Shown here piece after piece: positions 16,529 to 25,732 of a DNA stretch of 45,825 bases. Position 1 is the stretch's first letter. Each line of letters starts with the position of its first letter. The stretch comes from Thermoplasmata archaeon (GTDB lineage: Archaea > Thermoplasmatota > Thermoplasmata > Thermoplasmatales > Thermoplasmataceae). Below the pieces are notes generated by a model, which saw nothing but the letters and a program-made list of their open reading frames with translations, was not told where the DNA came from and did not search any database. The stretch spans positions 1-45,825 of the forward strand of contig JAJZLU010000077.1 of assembly GCA_021850545.1 (NCBI GenBank), read 5' to 3'. Made by a program: the position numbers and the translations under genes.

Positions 16529-17461
16529 TTAGAGGAAAGGCGCTATCAGCAGGGGAAGCAGTGCTGTTGCGTCTCCATATACATTCACGAAGTCCGCGTC
16601 CTCCCTCATCTTTTTCCATGAGATTGCTTCTTCAAGCTTTGCACCGGACAGTGAACCGTCATATTCCTGCGCAGTCGTAACATATACAGCATATTCCAGC
16701 CCACCCCTGAACTGGTTCCACCATATTGTGTGGTGTTTGGATATTCCGCCCCCGATCATGAGGGCACCGGTCTTCTTTGCATCAAATATGATGTCTGAAA
16801 GTTCGTGCTCATCCTGCAGGAGATTGATCTTGAAATCCCTGTTCCTTTCATAGAAGGACCAGAGCTGCGATCCGAATGACCCGTCTGTCATGCCTGGTAC
16901 GTAAATTGGTATATTGTTCTTTGCAGCGTTATAGAGTATGGATGACTCATTGCCCAGCCGTGAGCCAAATTCCTTGAGGAGTTCTGCACCACCCCATTCC
17001 TTTTTCTTCTTGTAGAGTTCATCCAGGATTGGCTGAACCTTTGCCTCAATGATCTCCCCATAGCTCTCATCCGGGACAAACACGTTCCCGAGCCTGTTTA
17101 TGGACATGTGCTTTAGTTCCCTGTCGCTGTAATCGAAGGTGCCGCAGTAGTAATCCATGAACGTCCTTGCGATATCATGGTCCAGTGTTCCGTTGGTGGT
17201 GATGATTACATCAACGAGCTTCTTCTTCACCATTTCATTGATCAGGCCCCTTGTTCCTGTTGAAATAATGTCAGCGGGGAACGAGAGGAAAGTGGTATTC
17301 TCCTCGCTGAACATCTTGCCAAGGATAGAATACGCTGTGCCTAGCTTTGCGGATGTGAATCCGCCCGATTCAGAAAATTGCATTATGAGTTCATCGAGGG
17401 TGGTGGAACCGTTTATTTTCAGGTCTTTTACTGGTCTTGAAAGGAGGTCTTCCCGGGTCAT
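16529..17461 (-). CDS. dys: Deoxyhypusine synthase
   Basis: 310 residues. Transfers the aminobutyl group of spermidine to a lysine of aIF5A, the first step of hypusine formation. Motifs: SFPADIISTGTRGLINEMV, DVIITTNGTLDHDIART, IPIYVPGMTDGSFGSQLW, MIGGGISKHHTIWWNQFRGG, YVTTAQEYDGSLSGAKLEEA and SWKKM, whose second Lys (about residue 284) aligns with the catalytic Lys of the human enzyme (SWGKI). Full length. AGGT lies five bases before the ATG. Divergent from the isochorismatase-like gene. Confidence 0.95.
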   Translation of the reverse strand: MTREDLLSRPVKDLKINGSTTLDELIMQFSESGGFTSAKLGTAYSILGKMFSEENTTFLSFPADIISTGTRGLINEMVKKKLVDVIITTNGTLDHDIARTFMDYYCGTFDYSDRELKHMSINRLGNVFVPDESYGEIIEAKVQPILDELYKKKKEWGGAELLKEFGSRLGNESSILYNAAKNNIPIYVPGMTDGSFGSQLWSFYERNRDFKINLLQDEHELSDIIFDAKKTGALMIGGGISKHHTIWWNQFRGGLEYAVYVTTAQEYDGSLSGAKLEEAISWKKMREDADFVNVYGDATALLPLLIAPFL

Positions 17462-17541
17462 TATATACCTTTATTGCACTCCTTCTAAAATCCTTAGCCC
17501 AGATGCAATCAGTTTAATCAATGGAATGCCTTCATGCAAAC

Positions 17542-18096
17542 ATGTCAAAGGTAGCACCAAATTCAGTTCTTGTCATAATAGATGTCCAGAAGGGCTTTTC
17601 AGACTCCAGGTGGGGAAAGAGGAACAACCCAGATGCTGAGAAGAAGATGAAGAAAGTTCTGGAAGAGTTCCGTAAGCACGGCCTCACTGTAATACATGTA
17701 AGGCACGACTCGAAGAATCCAAACTCATTGCTCCATCATGGCAAGGAATCGTTCCAGTTCAAGGATGAAGTCACTCCGCTTGAAGGTGAAATGATAATCA
17801 CGAAGCACGTTAACAGCGCATTTATCGGAACCAGCCTAGAGCAGGTTCTCAGAGATATGGGAAGCCCGCCCGTATATTACATGGGCCTGGTTACGGACCA
17901 TTGCGTCAGCACCACTGCGAGGATGTCAGGAAATCTTGGATTTGAGTCCTTTGTCATCGCAGACGCCTGTGCCGCCCATGAAAAAATAGGGGTAAATGGG
18001 GAGAAATTGCCGGCCCAGCTTATCCATGATGTTAACCTCGCATCAATAAACGGGGAATTCGCCAAAGTCCTGAAATCTGGGGAACTTGAATTCTAG
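17542..18096 (+). CDS. Isochorismatase-family cysteine hydrolase
   Basis: 184 residues from ATG 17542 (MSKVAPNSVLVIIDVQ); an ATG at 17521 is also in frame. The catalytic triad is visible: Asp14 in IIDVQKGF, Lys88 in ITKHVNSAF, Cys121 in VTDHCVSTTARM. The family includes nicotinamidases, N-carbamoyl hydrolases and ureidoacrylate hydrolases; the motif set does not fix the substrate. No nicotinamidase metal-site pattern (DxHxxxH) is obvious, making PncA unlikely. Convergent with the cupin gene four bases beyond its stop. Confidence 0.88.
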   Translation: MSKVAPNSVLVIIDVQKGFSDSRWGKRNNPDAEKKMKKVLEEFRKHGLTVIHVRHDSKNPNSLLHHGKESFQFKDEVTPLEGEMIITKHVNSAFIGTSLEQVLRDMGSPPVYYMGLVTDHCVSTTARMSGNLGFESFVIADACAAHEKIGVNGEKLPAQLIHDVNLASINGEFAKVLKSGELEF

Positions 18097-18100
18097 GCCC

Positions 18101-19021
18101 TTACTTTTCCCTTCTCTTGTGGCCAGGTATATCTTTTGGCTCCCAGCTGCCGTCAGCCTTCCTCCGGTACCCTGTGTCGTAATGGGACATTGCGTCAAGG
18201 GCGTCGATGATGCTTACCGATGGGACAGTGTAGTGCCAGCCCTGCCCGAATAGATCGAGTTCCTCATGGTCCGGGTAGAGCACTGCATCCTTGGAGGTTC
18301 TTTCATCCTCCGGCCAGATTTCTATGTCCAGGACCCTCATGGTTTCTCCCCTGTCAGCAAGGAACTGCGTTGATATGTCGGGGCCTGTTGGTTTTGCAAT
18401 AAGATCACCTTCCTTTATGGGGACATTGTGGCTCCCAATCCTTATGGTGCCTTTCCCTTTGAGGACAAGGTAAAGCTCTTCCCTCGCGGTATGGCTGTGG
18501 AATCTTGCATAAGTCCCGTTCGCTTCTATGGTGTAGGCTCTCACATACGATTTGCCGGCTCCAAGGACTGGGGAGAAATGTGTGTCAGCATCTTCCCCCT
18601 CGCCATGGGCTGTAAGCCTGGAGAGTGCAGAATGTGCCTGCGGCTTATCCTTCACGTTTACTACTGGAGGGGCCCAGAGGTTATCTCCCGTTGAATCAAT
18701 ATCAACATTCTTTCCTTTAGCCTCTATGAGAAATACCTTGTTTGTCCAGAGTGAGCTCGTCCTGATGAGGAACTCCTTTCCTTCAGGTGTCAGAGGTGGT
18801 GCAAGTACGTATGCGGGAGGGGCTTCTTCCTCCCTCATGAATCCCTGCTTCCTTGAGAGCTCCCACCAGAGCCAGTGCCTGATTGGCTCAATTTTTCCCT
18901 TCCCAATTGCAGGTATGTCTCCCATGTGGTCTGGCAGGAATAACTTCCATGCAACGTCTGCCCTTATGGCCTTTTCCGGCCTCATGTCCTTCGGAGGATC
19001 TTCAATTATTACAACAGCCAT
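18101..19021 (-). CDS. Cupin-domain protein with an unrecognised N-terminal half
   Basis: 306 residues. The C-terminal half has a cupin: HSHTAREELYLVLKGKGTIRIG (motif 1 with two His and Glu) and PIKEGDLIAKPTG (motif 2), so a metal site is plausible. The first 140 residues (WLWWELSRKQGF, YVLAPPLTPEGKEFLIRTSS) are not recognised. The protein ends in a basic tail. Function unknown; related sequences could be dioxygenases, isomerases or binding proteins. Confidence 0.75.
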   Translation of the reverse strand: MAVVIIEDPPKDMRPEKAIRADVAWKLFLPDHMGDIPAIGKGKIEPIRHWLWWELSRKQGFMREEEAPPAYVLAPPLTPEGKEFLIRTSSLWTNKVFLIEAKGKNVDIDSTGDNLWAPPVVNVKDKPQAHSALSRLTAHGEGEDADTHFSPVLGAGKSYVRAYTIEANGTYARFHSHTAREELYLVLKGKGTIRIGSHNVPIKEGDLIAKPTGPDISTQFLADRGETMRVLDIEIWPEDERTSKDAVLYPDHEELDLFGQGWHYTVPSVSIIDALDAMSHYDTGYRRKADGSWEPKDIPGHKRREK

Positions 19022-19144
19022 GCTTACCGATTGACTAAACCGAGCCGAGTTAAAACCGTTGCGGGTCTATGCAAAATTGAGTAAATGGAAGCCTATGCGC
19101 ATCATGCTGCAAACAAATTAATTTACTTTCAGTATGTTCCCCAA

Positions 19145-19630
19145 ATGTTCCTCCTTGACGCAATCGTACTTGCAGTCCACATATTCTTCGCCATTCTGTT
19201 CATAGGCGGATCATTCTTCATCTGGCTTGTAGTCTGGCCTGCCTCATATGAGATCACGGATGACGAAAAGGAGAGGACAAGGATCGTGGGAAGGATTGCA
19301 AAGCGGTTTGCCCTCTTCACACACATATCGCTTGGAATTCTCATTATTACTGGGATATACAATGCCACATGGTACCTTGGCAGCGTTTCAGCACTCTTTG
19401 ACACCACTGGAGGCAAACTGCTACTGGCAAAGATCATAGTTGTTGGTGTGGACATACTGATCATATACACCAACAACCTCTATCACGGAAAGAAGATTAC
19501 AAGGCTTGCCAGGGAAGGGAAACTTGAGGAAGTCAGGAAGATTAGGAGAGTCACACACCTGTTCTCGTTCATATCGCTTGCATTGCTGATTGTAATTGTG
19601 GCCCTAGCAACATCACTGCAGTTTTTCTAG
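19145..19630 (+). CDS. CopD-like four-helix membrane protein
   Basis: 161 residues from ATG 19145 (MFLLDAIVLAVHIFFAILFIGG); four membrane helices. The pattern HIFFAILFIGGSFFIWLVVWPA, then RFALFTHISLGILIITGIYNA, resembles CopD/DUF2269-type families, with two helix-borne His residues that could bind heme or copper. An in-frame ATG at 19085 would add 20 polar residues; TTAATTTACTTT about 25 bp before 19145 supports the shorter form. Divergent from the cupin gene. Confidence 0.6.
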   Translation: MFLLDAIVLAVHIFFAILFIGGSFFIWLVVWPASYEITDDEKERTRIVGRIAKRFALFTHISLGILIITGIYNATWYLGSVSALFDTTGGKLLLAKIIVVGVDILIIYTNNLYHGKKITRLAREGKLEEVRKIRRVTHLFSFISLALLIVIVALATSLQFF

Positions 19631-19885
19631 ATATTTTTCCATGTTTGCACCCATAAGGAGTTGCATCTGGCTATTCAGCAGCAATCAGATTTCGAATGAA
19701 ATGAGGGCCGGAAATCCATTATCTCCGGGATGGCAGCTGCTTGGATATCCCAAACTGCAGCAAATACGCGTGATAGTTGCCTGTTTGGTCCAGTGCTATT
19801 GCCGTTTTTTCTGAGGTTAACATTGTAGCGCCATCCTTTAATATGCATGAATGAATAAATCAGCAGAGGAAGGTTGGGATTCGGG

Positions 19886-20677
19886 ATGAAAATCGAAACC
19901 GGTTCTGAACATAGAGGCCACAATTTCCTTATCCGGGCTGGTTTTCTGTCCTTTTCCATTTCTTTCCTGGTCTGGGGACTTATCTTCATTTTCTGGGCGG
20001 AAATTTTTCCTTCAGGAATACAGTATCAGGTTACCCCACCCTTCGGTTCTGATGTTTATTTTGTAAATGCGGGTTTTCTCATTGGAATACTTCTGTCCAT
20101 TGCCTTGACCGCTACAGGCATTGCATCCATTTCGCTTTGGGCAAGGGGGAGAAAATTCAGGGGCAGGTTTGCCCTCATGCTGAGTTTTCTCTTTTTCATC
20201 GCTTTCCAGGTTGTACAAGCGTGGCAGGTTTACAGTGCCGGGATTCCATTGGCTTCCTACTTTATCCTCACAATGAACTCCAGCATTGTTTCAATTGGCG
20301 TATTAATTGACTCGATTGGCATTGTTGCCTATTTGATCCTCTTCTCTCTCCCGGCAATGGTGCTTGGCAACCGATATTCGAGGGCCCTTGGCTCAGCCGC
20401 TGTTGCCCTTTCAATCTGGCTTTACTGGAGCACTTTCCAATCCATATTTTTCCTGTTTTCTCACGGAAATACCGGCTACCACTACTTTGGATACCTGCCT
20501 TTTTCGCCATATTATGGAGGACTGGGGGGGCTGCTTGTGAACTACAAGATTCCGCCATACGACGTTTACACAGACCGCTACCTTTACCTCATACTCTCGG
20601 GATTGCTGTTTTTTGCATCATATTTCATGGCCTTTGCTGTCAAGAGCAGTTATTCAACGGACCCAACCGTCGACTGA
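19886..20677 (+). CDS. Multi-pass membrane protein, unknown
   Basis: 263 residues from ATG 19886 (MKIETGSEHRG), seven predicted helices. A TTG at 19874 is in frame but adds only four residues. No family recognised. The first helix (IRAGFLSFSISFLVWGLIF) resembles that of the minus-strand protein at 37927-38751 (IGRIGFIMLGVSFLFWSIL), as does the overall size and helix layout, so the two may be distant paralogues. Aromatic-rich loops (YHYFGYLPFSPYYGG) probably face outside. The 242 bases before it (19631-19873) hold no gene I can support. Confidence 0.6.
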   Translation: MKIETGSEHRGHNFLIRAGFLSFSISFLVWGLIFIFWAEIFPSGIQYQVTPPFGSDVYFVNAGFLIGILLSIALTATGIASISLWARGRKFRGRFALMLSFLFFIAFQVVQAWQVYSAGIPLASYFILTMNSSIVSIGVLIDSIGIVAYLILFSLPAMVLGNRYSRALGSAAVALSIWLYWSTFQSIFFLFSHGNTGYHYFGYLPFSPYYGGLGGLLVNYKIPPYDVYTDRYLYLILSGLLFFASYFMAFAVKSSYSTDPTVD

Positions 20678-20748
20678 GACTGGGTTCATAAACTAAGTTA
20701 ATTGGAAATAATGTAAAAAAGGTGGATTGACGCACCCAGAACAAGGGT

Positions 20749-21315
20749 TTACCTTGCTGAGGCGGCTATTCTTTCCATTTCTTCTTTCTTGCTGACTGCG
20801 TAAGATGAAGCGTCGTTCCTTCCGGCGTTCATAATTTCGTCAGCAAGGCAGTTTGCGATTGGCTTTTTGCTCTTGAATGAAGCGTTAGTGGCACCAACTG
20901 CAATATTTCTCAACGCCACATCAACTCTCCTTGAGGGTGAGACATCCACGGCCTTCGGCACTGCAATTCCACCGTATTTCAGCCTTGTTACCTCTTCCCT
21001 TGGTGCAGCGTTCTCAATTGCATTGACAAGAATCTGCACAGGATTCTGCTTTGTCTTCTCTGCAACTAGGTCGAATGCCTCCCTGAGAACTCTGTAAGCG
21101 CTGTATTTCTTGCCTGTCCACTTCTCGGACCTCATTAGCTTGTTGAGAAGCCTCTCAACTGTGTTCACATTCCTTTTTCCTGCGGAGTAGCTGGAGTACC
21201 TCCCGCCACTGTGGAGGTTCACGTTCGCGCTGAGGTTGATGTATTTTGAAAGCCCCTCGTCATGGACCTGCACATCATTAATTGAAAATTCGCCGAGTAA
21301 TTTTAGTTCAGGCAT
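20749..21315 (-). CDS. rps7: 30S ribosomal protein uS7
   Basis: 188 residues, archaeal-length uS7, which binds the 3' major domain of 16S rRNA and the E site. Diagnostic blocks: [72 protein letters not shown] and [20 protein letters not shown]. The start ATG overlaps the uS12 stop by one base (TAATG), with GGTGA just upstream as ribosome-binding site. No elongation-factor gene follows; the next gene is a convergent membrane protein. Confidence 0.97.
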   Translation of the reverse strand: MPELKLLGEFSINDVQVHDEGLSKYINLSANVNLHSGGRYSSYSAGKRNVNTVERLLNKLMRSEKWTGKKYSAYRVLREAFDLVAEKTKQNPVQILVNAIENAAPREEVTRLKYGGIAVPKAVDVSPSRRVDVALRNIAVGATNASFKSKKPIANCLADEIMNAGRNDASSYAVSKKEEMERIAASAR

Positions 21316-21743
21316 TATCTCACCGTTTTCTCCTTTCTTCCCTTGACAAGCTCAAGGAGTGAGATTCCATTAACCTTGGAAACTTTGAACCTGACTCCGG
21401 GGATATCTCCCTTGCTTCTTCCCTGCCTTCCCCTTATTCCTTCAACTGTTACTTCGTCGTGCTCATCAATATAGTTGATGGCTCCATCTCCTGGTGCGAA
21501 TGCAGTAATCTGCCTTCCATTCTTGATCAGCTGGAGCTTGACGCACTTCCTGATTGCTGAGTTGGGCTGCTTTGCCTCAATGCCGATCTTTTCTATGACT
21601 ATTCCCTTGGCAGATGGTGCACCCTCCAGAGGATCACTCTTCTTCTTGAGGTTCAGGACTCTCTTCTTGTACTTGGAGTCAGACCACCTGAATTTTTTTC
21701 TTGTTGCTTTTAGCTTGTTTCCAGCGTTAATACCGTTCGCCAA
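21315..21743 (-). CDS. rps12: 30S ribosomal protein uS12
   Basis: 142 residues, part of the decoding centre. Diagnostic blocks: [73 protein letters not shown]. The start is a TTG at 21743 ([10 protein letters not shown] follows), preceded by GGTGG at ribosome-binding distance; the open frame runs 55 codons further upstream but that part does not belong to uS12. A TATA box at 21800-21808 implies a leader of about 30-35 nt, so this is an SD-led gene rather than leaderless. Confidence 0.95.
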   Translation of the reverse strand: MANGINAGNKLKATRKKFRWSDSKYKKRVLNLKKKSDPLEGAPSAKGIVIEKIGIEAKQPNSAIRKCVKLQLIKNGRQITAFAPGDGAINYIDEHDEVTVEGIRGRQGRSKGDIPGVRFKVSKVNGISLLELVKGRKEKTVR

Positions 21744-21799
21744 TATACCACCTATGACTTGTTTGAATTTAATTGAGCAGGCATGGGATATGCTAAACG

Positions 21800-21808
21800 A
21801 TATATAAC
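21800..21808 (-). promoter_or_regulatory. TATA box of the uS12-uS7 operon
   Basis: On the minus strand GTTATATATCG; transcription would begin near 21775 and leave a short leader before the TTG start. Confidence 0.55.
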
Positions 21809-21920
21809 GCCTTTGATTGCTTTGATTTTCAAGGCTTTCCCATATCTGAGACGCCTTTGAATAATTTGCAGGATTGCCATTCCCATTGCCGGTGGAATTG
21901 GGAAACACCCTGATACAGCC

Positions 21921-22427
21921 TCAATTTCCTTTCCTGAACCTGATGTATGGAACCTTTATCTTGATACTTCCGTGCTTCTTCCCAAGGTATAGGAGCAATG
22001 TTATGAAAGAGAAATATAACCCGAGCATGAACGGGATTGCCGGCTGGAGGCCATAGGGATATACCGTATACATCTTGCCGGCAATGAGTTCACTTTCCTT
22101 GAAGTAGAAGTTATAGTAGATGAGAAACGGCAATGAGATTGCAGAGACAGCCAGACCGCCAATGATTGACCTTATAATGCAGGCTTCGTTGTATTTCAGG
22201 AAGTAGTCATATAGTGAAAACAGGAGCCATCCCACCCCTATGACCAGGATTATTGGGCCGGGCACAGATTTGGCAGATGACCTTATTGTGTCCCCGACCG
22301 CATTGGATATCGATATTCCGATAGACGCGTAAGTAAGGTATGCACCAACTGCGGTAAACACCAATGCAGCAGCTATGACCAGAAACGATCCGTTCTTACT
22401 TATGTCCCGGTACAGATGGACAGACAC
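21921..22427 (-). CDS. Four-helix membrane protein, unknown
   Basis: 168 residues; helices at about 14-35, 58-75, 87-108 and 128-148, with a basic C-terminal tail (KKHGSIKIKVPYIRFRKGN). No family recognised. GTG start at 22427 with a TATA box 18-28 bp upstream, so a leaderless GTG start is likely. It lies upstream of uS12 on the same strand but has its own promoter, as does uS12. Confidence 0.65.
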   Translation of the reverse strand: MSVHLYRDISKNGSFLVIAAALVFTAVGAYLTYASIGISISNAVGDTIRSSAKSVPGPIILVIGVGWLLFSLYDYFLKYNEACIIRSIIGGLAVSAISLPFLIYYNFYFKESELIAGKMYTVYPYGLQPAIPFMLGLYFSFITLLLYLGKKHGSIKIKVPYIRFRKGN

Positions 22428-22444
22428 TGAAGAACCAACGGCTC

Positions 22445-22455
22445 AAATTATAAAG
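22445..22455 (-). promoter_or_regulatory. TATA box of the 168-residue membrane protein gene
   Basis: Minus strand CTTTATAATTT, centred about 23-25 bp before the GTG at 22427. Confidence 0.55.
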
Positions 22456-22611
22456 AGTTTGCAGGTTGAGGTAATTCCACTGCTTGAACTGTTAAAACTG
22501 CGTGTAGGGCCCCAGTTCCCATTGCATAAGGACCTCAGATGTGGCCTTTCCGGCGATCCTTTTGAAGCAAAAGTGGAGATATCTAGTTAGGCAATTTGAC
22601 AGGAGGGCCCT

Positions 22612-23796
22612 TTAGTTGATTTTAGAGACAATCCTTACAACTTCTGAATCCTCTATAATATGATCCTTCCCAATGGCCCTCTTGGTCCTGCAGTCTATGG
22701 CCTTGATAAAACCCTCTCCAATATCACTGTGCACCTTGAATGCAAGCTCATGGGCAGTGGTTCCATATGGCATAAGGAATGCATCCGGTAGGATGTTGCC
22801 TTTCTTGTCTCCCCACGTGCTTTCATCGGCTACAGGGTAAGCAACTACATACTTGAGTACATCCCTGACAATATGGGAGAGGATCTGATCCATTCTTGTA
22901 ACGTAAGGGGCAGAGAGGAAACCCCGGATCATTTCCAGTGCATTTCTCTGTGCCTGGTTTGCCTTCCCTGAGATTGTGAAGCCAGTTTTAAGTGAGTCAA
23001 TAAAGCCTGCACCCATGGCCTTTTCCAGTGTCAGTTCATATTCTCCGGAAATAAAGTAGACAGAACTGTCAAACTTCCTTATCTCCTCAATGTACTCAGG
23101 AGGGGCGGCATCGCACTTGTTTGCGACCCTTATTATAGGCTTTATGTGCCTGAACACCAGTGATGCAAACGTTACTGCATGTGAACTCTCCCAGTGGGAA
23201 AGCTTAGGCGGGAAGTTGCCCTTTGTAAGAATGAGCGCTATCTGCTTTTCCCTGATTCCAAAGGTACCTATCTTGGCCTCGAGTATCCTCTCCACCCTGT
23301 CGCCTGATGCATCCGCTTTCCTGGAGAATTTGTCCCAGTCCCTGTAAATCCTGTCCGCCATCCAGGCTATCATCTCCCCTTCTATGGTTTCAATATCCTC
23401 CACAGGGTTCCTGCCCTCCTGCAGCGGCGTTCCGTCGGGAGCAGTTTTTCCAGATGCGTCGAAGACATGGATGATTGCTTCGGAATCCCTGATGTTGTCG
23501 AGGAACTCATTCCCCATCCCTTTGCCCTCACTGGCGCCCGGGATCAGGCCGGGAACATCTATGATTTCAACCGGTATGTAACGGGTACCATCGGCACAGC
23601 TTCCCTCCCTGGGGGTGCATTTGGCCCGGATCTCGCTTTCAGGGCACTTTGCGGTAAGCCAACCAATTCCTACATTTGGTTTCAGTGTGGTGAATGGATA
23701 GTTCGCAATGTCAACCGGGGCCTTAGTAAGTGCTGAAAAGAGTGTAGATTTCCCCACGTTGGGTTTTCCTATTAGCCCGATCTTTACGGTAGACAT
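22612..23796 (-). CDS. YchF/Obg-like translation-associated GTPase (archaeal type)
   Basis: 394 residues from ATG 23796. G1 motif GLIGKPNVGKSTLF, NYPFTTLKPNVG, G3 EIIDVPGLIPGASEGKGMG, VANKCDA as G4, and a C-terminal TGS domain (GNILPDAFLMPYGTTAHELAFKVHSDIGEGF...) of the kind that contacts ribosomes or RNA. Family members bind ribosomes and hydrolyse ATP or GTP. The frame stays open to a TTG at 23820, but the motif-proximal ATG is the family start. Lies divergently from the permease gene. Confidence 0.93.
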   Translation of the reverse strand: MSTVKIGLIGKPNVGKSTLFSALTKAPVDIANYPFTTLKPNVGIGWLTAKCPESEIRAKCTPREGSCADGTRYIPVEIIDVPGLIPGASEGKGMGNEFLDNIRDSEAIIHVFDASGKTAPDGTPLQEGRNPVEDIETIEGEMIAWMADRIYRDWDKFSRKADASGDRVERILEAKIGTFGIREKQIALILTKGNFPPKLSHWESSHAVTFASLVFRHIKPIIRVANKCDAAPPEYIEEIRKFDSSVYFISGEYELTLEKAMGAGFIDSLKTGFTISGKANQAQRNALEMIRGFLSAPYVTRMDQILSHIVRDVLKYVVAYPVADESTWGDKKGNILPDAFLMPYGTTAHELAFKVHSDIGEGFIKAIDCRTKRAIGKDHIIEDSEVVRIVSKIN

Positions 23797-23916
23797 ATGC
23801 CCTTGAATATCCCTTTGCAATATTTTAAAGGTTTATGGGGGGTAAGAAGTTGCCTTGCACCTCACGCTTCCTTTTTACAAATGGATCTTTTCCAATGGCA
23901 GAAACCTTTGCAAAAC

Positions 23917-23935
23917 ATGATTGAATAACAATCAT
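23917..23935. promoter_or_regulatory. Inverted repeat upstream of the amino-acid permease gene
   Basis: ATGATTG-AATAA-CAATCAT: perfect 7-bp arms, 5-bp spacer, about 100 bp before the permease ATG and 120 bp before the YchF start. Possible regulator site; no direct evidence. Confidence 0.35.
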
Positions 23936-24004
23936 TTAAGAGTCCCAATAATTTGGCCCCATAAGAATATTGTAAGTTCTATCAAATATATTCTTTATTT
24001 AAAG

Positions 24005-24012
24005 TTTATATA
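24005..24012 (+). promoter_or_regulatory. TATA box of the permease gene
   Basis: TTTATATA, centred 26 bp before ATG 24035; this spacing favours 24035 over the in-frame ATG at 24017. Confidence 0.65.
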
Positions 24013-24034
24013 CTAAATGTTTGTACAACCAACA

Positions 24035-25660
24035 ATGTCAGATGTTAACCAACAACAGGCACAGCCACTGAAAAGAGAACTCTCTTTTCTTGACCTGATT
24101 ATAATCGGGGTGGTTGGAGCCGTTGGAACTGGAATATTATTCAGCGCAGCAGCTATGACTGGTATTGCCGGTCCTGGAAGCTGGCTGGGTTGGCTCCTCG
24201 GAGGAATATTTTATCTCTTCATTGGGCTGACCTTCGCGGAACTTGTCACAACGTATCCGGAAGCTGGAGGGCCCTCACGGTATGCACTTTATACCCATGG
24301 CTGGTTCACCAACACCATAAACTCGCTGGCAGACCTCATCTGGTATATCTTCATACCACCAATAGAGGCCTTTGCAGTGGTTGATGGACTCAGTATCTTC
24401 AATTCAGGGCTTGTCACTTCATCAGGAGCCCCGACACTCCTTGGTGGCGCCATAGCCGCAGTCCTGATGCTGTTCATGGTTCCGTTCAACTACTTTGGAA
24501 TAAGGGCATTTGGAAGGTCCACGGTAATTTTCGGGATCGTTAAGCTGTTCTTCTTCATTGCAGTGGGCATTGGCCTTGCTGCCCTTGTGTACAAAGGCGC
24601 GAACCTCACCGCATATGGCGGCTTCCTGCCCTTCGGGTTCTCAGGGGTGTTCCTTGCAATACCATTTGCAATGTTTGCCTTCGGTGGGATAAGGGTTCTC
24701 CCGGACTATGCGGAGGAATCCAAGAAGTTCCGGAAACTGCCGCTAGCCATCATCATTGTGGTTATTGGCCAGCTTTTAATCTATCTTTTCCTTGACTGGG
24801 TCTTTGTCACTGGCATAGACTGGAACAGGCTGGGGATACCAGTGGGAAGCTGGTCAGGAGTAGGGGCAATATCAGGCAACCCATTCATCACCATTGCACA
24901 CAGCTACAATTCCACCCTGATTCTGGTCTTCACAATAATCATCGGTATCATCGGCCCGTTCATTGTGGGCTACATATACCTGGGAGGCGGTTCAAGGATT
25001 CTCTTTGCACAGGGCAGGACAAGGATCATGCCCAATATCATGAAATATGTCCACAAGAAGTACTCTGTTCCATACTGGGCCCTTCTCATACTTGCCCTCA
25101 TAGGAGGGATCCTGGCATTCGTTTCCGCTCCGATCCCGAGCATATATGGGTTGATTGAGGATGCAGTGGTTGCAGGATACCTGGGCTTTGCAGTGAACCC
25201 GGTTGCCCTTGTGGTATCAAGAAGGCAGGGAGCCACGAGATTCAGGATCCCGGGCGGAATAATCATCGCACCCATTGCATTCATCTCTGCGTCCCTCATC
25301 ATATTCTGGAGCGGTTGGACAACAGTAAACTATGCAGTTGCCATCCTGACTGTTGGAGTTGTCATATTCGGGCTTATACTTCCCCTGGTGAGGAACACCT
25401 ACAGAAGAGATTTCAAGCACGTAGCAAACTCACTGTGGTACATTCTCTACATTGTCTTCATGCTCGGCATGACGTACATTGGAAGCGATGGTGCCCTGAA
25501 CATCCTCGGCTTCTATGAGGCAACAGCAGTGGTCGTCATAGTGTCAGTTGCAGTATTCTTCCCCTTTGGTGTCCTGTCAGGGCTCAAGCAGAAGATGGAC
25601 AACCCCGACTATGCAACCATCTCAGAAGTGGAAGAGGGAGAGCCCATAGTCCTTACTTAA
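24035..25660 (+). CDS. APC-superfamily amino-acid permease
   Basis: 541 residues, about 12-14 membrane helices. N-terminal KRELSFLDLIIIGVVGAVGTGILFSAA has the unwound TM1 Gly-x-Gly-x-Gly segment that binds the amino-acid backbone; TM2 contains TFAELVTTYPEAGGPSRYA, an APC hallmark. A second signature, FAFGGIRVLPDYAEESKKF, corresponds to the TM6 region and the following loop. It imports amino acids or amines by proton or cation coupling. Next door are a DAO-family oxidase and other amino-acid enzymes, suggesting uptake for catabolism. Substrate unknown. Confidence 0.92.
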   Translation: MSDVNQQQAQPLKRELSFLDLIIIGVVGAVGTGILFSAAAMTGIAGPGSWLGWLLGGIFYLFIGLTFAELVTTYPEAGGPSRYALYTHGWFTNTINSLADLIWYIFIPPIEAFAVVDGLSIFNSGLVTSSGAPTLLGGAIAAVLMLFMVPFNYFGIRAFGRSTVIFGIVKLFFFIAVGIGLAALVYKGANLTAYGGFLPFGFSGVFLAIPFAMFAFGGIRVLPDYAEESKKFRKLPLAIIIVVIGQLLIYLFLDWVFVTGIDWNRLGIPVGSWSGVGAISGNPFITIAHSYNSTLILVFTIIIGIIGPFIVGYIYLGGGSRILFAQGRTRIMPNIMKYVHKKYSVPYWALLILALIGGILAFVSAPIPSIYGLIEDAVVAGYLGFAVNPVALVVSRRQGATRFRIPGGIIIAPIAFISASLIIFWSGWTTVNYAVAILTVGVVIFGLILPLVRNTYRRDFKHVANSLWYILYIVFMLGMTYIGSDGALNILGFYEATAVVVIVSVAVFFPFGVLSGLKQKMDNPDYATISEVEEGEPIVLT

Positions 25661-25674
25661 ATTTCTTTAAAATA

Positions 25675-25690
25675 TTTTTTCCACTTTTTT
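25675..25690 (+). terminator. T-runs after the permease gene
   Basis: T6 at 25675-25680 and T6 at 25685-25690, 15-30 bases past the stop, no stem. Confidence 0.5.
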
Positions 25691-25732
25691 ATTATTATCA
25701 GAGTTTCAGTATTTTGGCCTCCGATTGAAGTC

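Noticed and set aside
17542-18096. Nicotinamidase
   Set aside because: The isochorismatase triad is present, but the DxHxxxH metal site of PncA is not evident.
21744-21908. 55-codon extension of uS12
   Set aside because: Contains the promoter (TATA at 21800-21808); uS12 begins at ANGINAG with a GGTGG ribosome-binding site.
22375-22590. 71-codon plus-strand frame in the YchF/membrane protein gap
   Set aside because: Starts inside a minus-strand gene, runs through its promoter, and shows no recognisable features.
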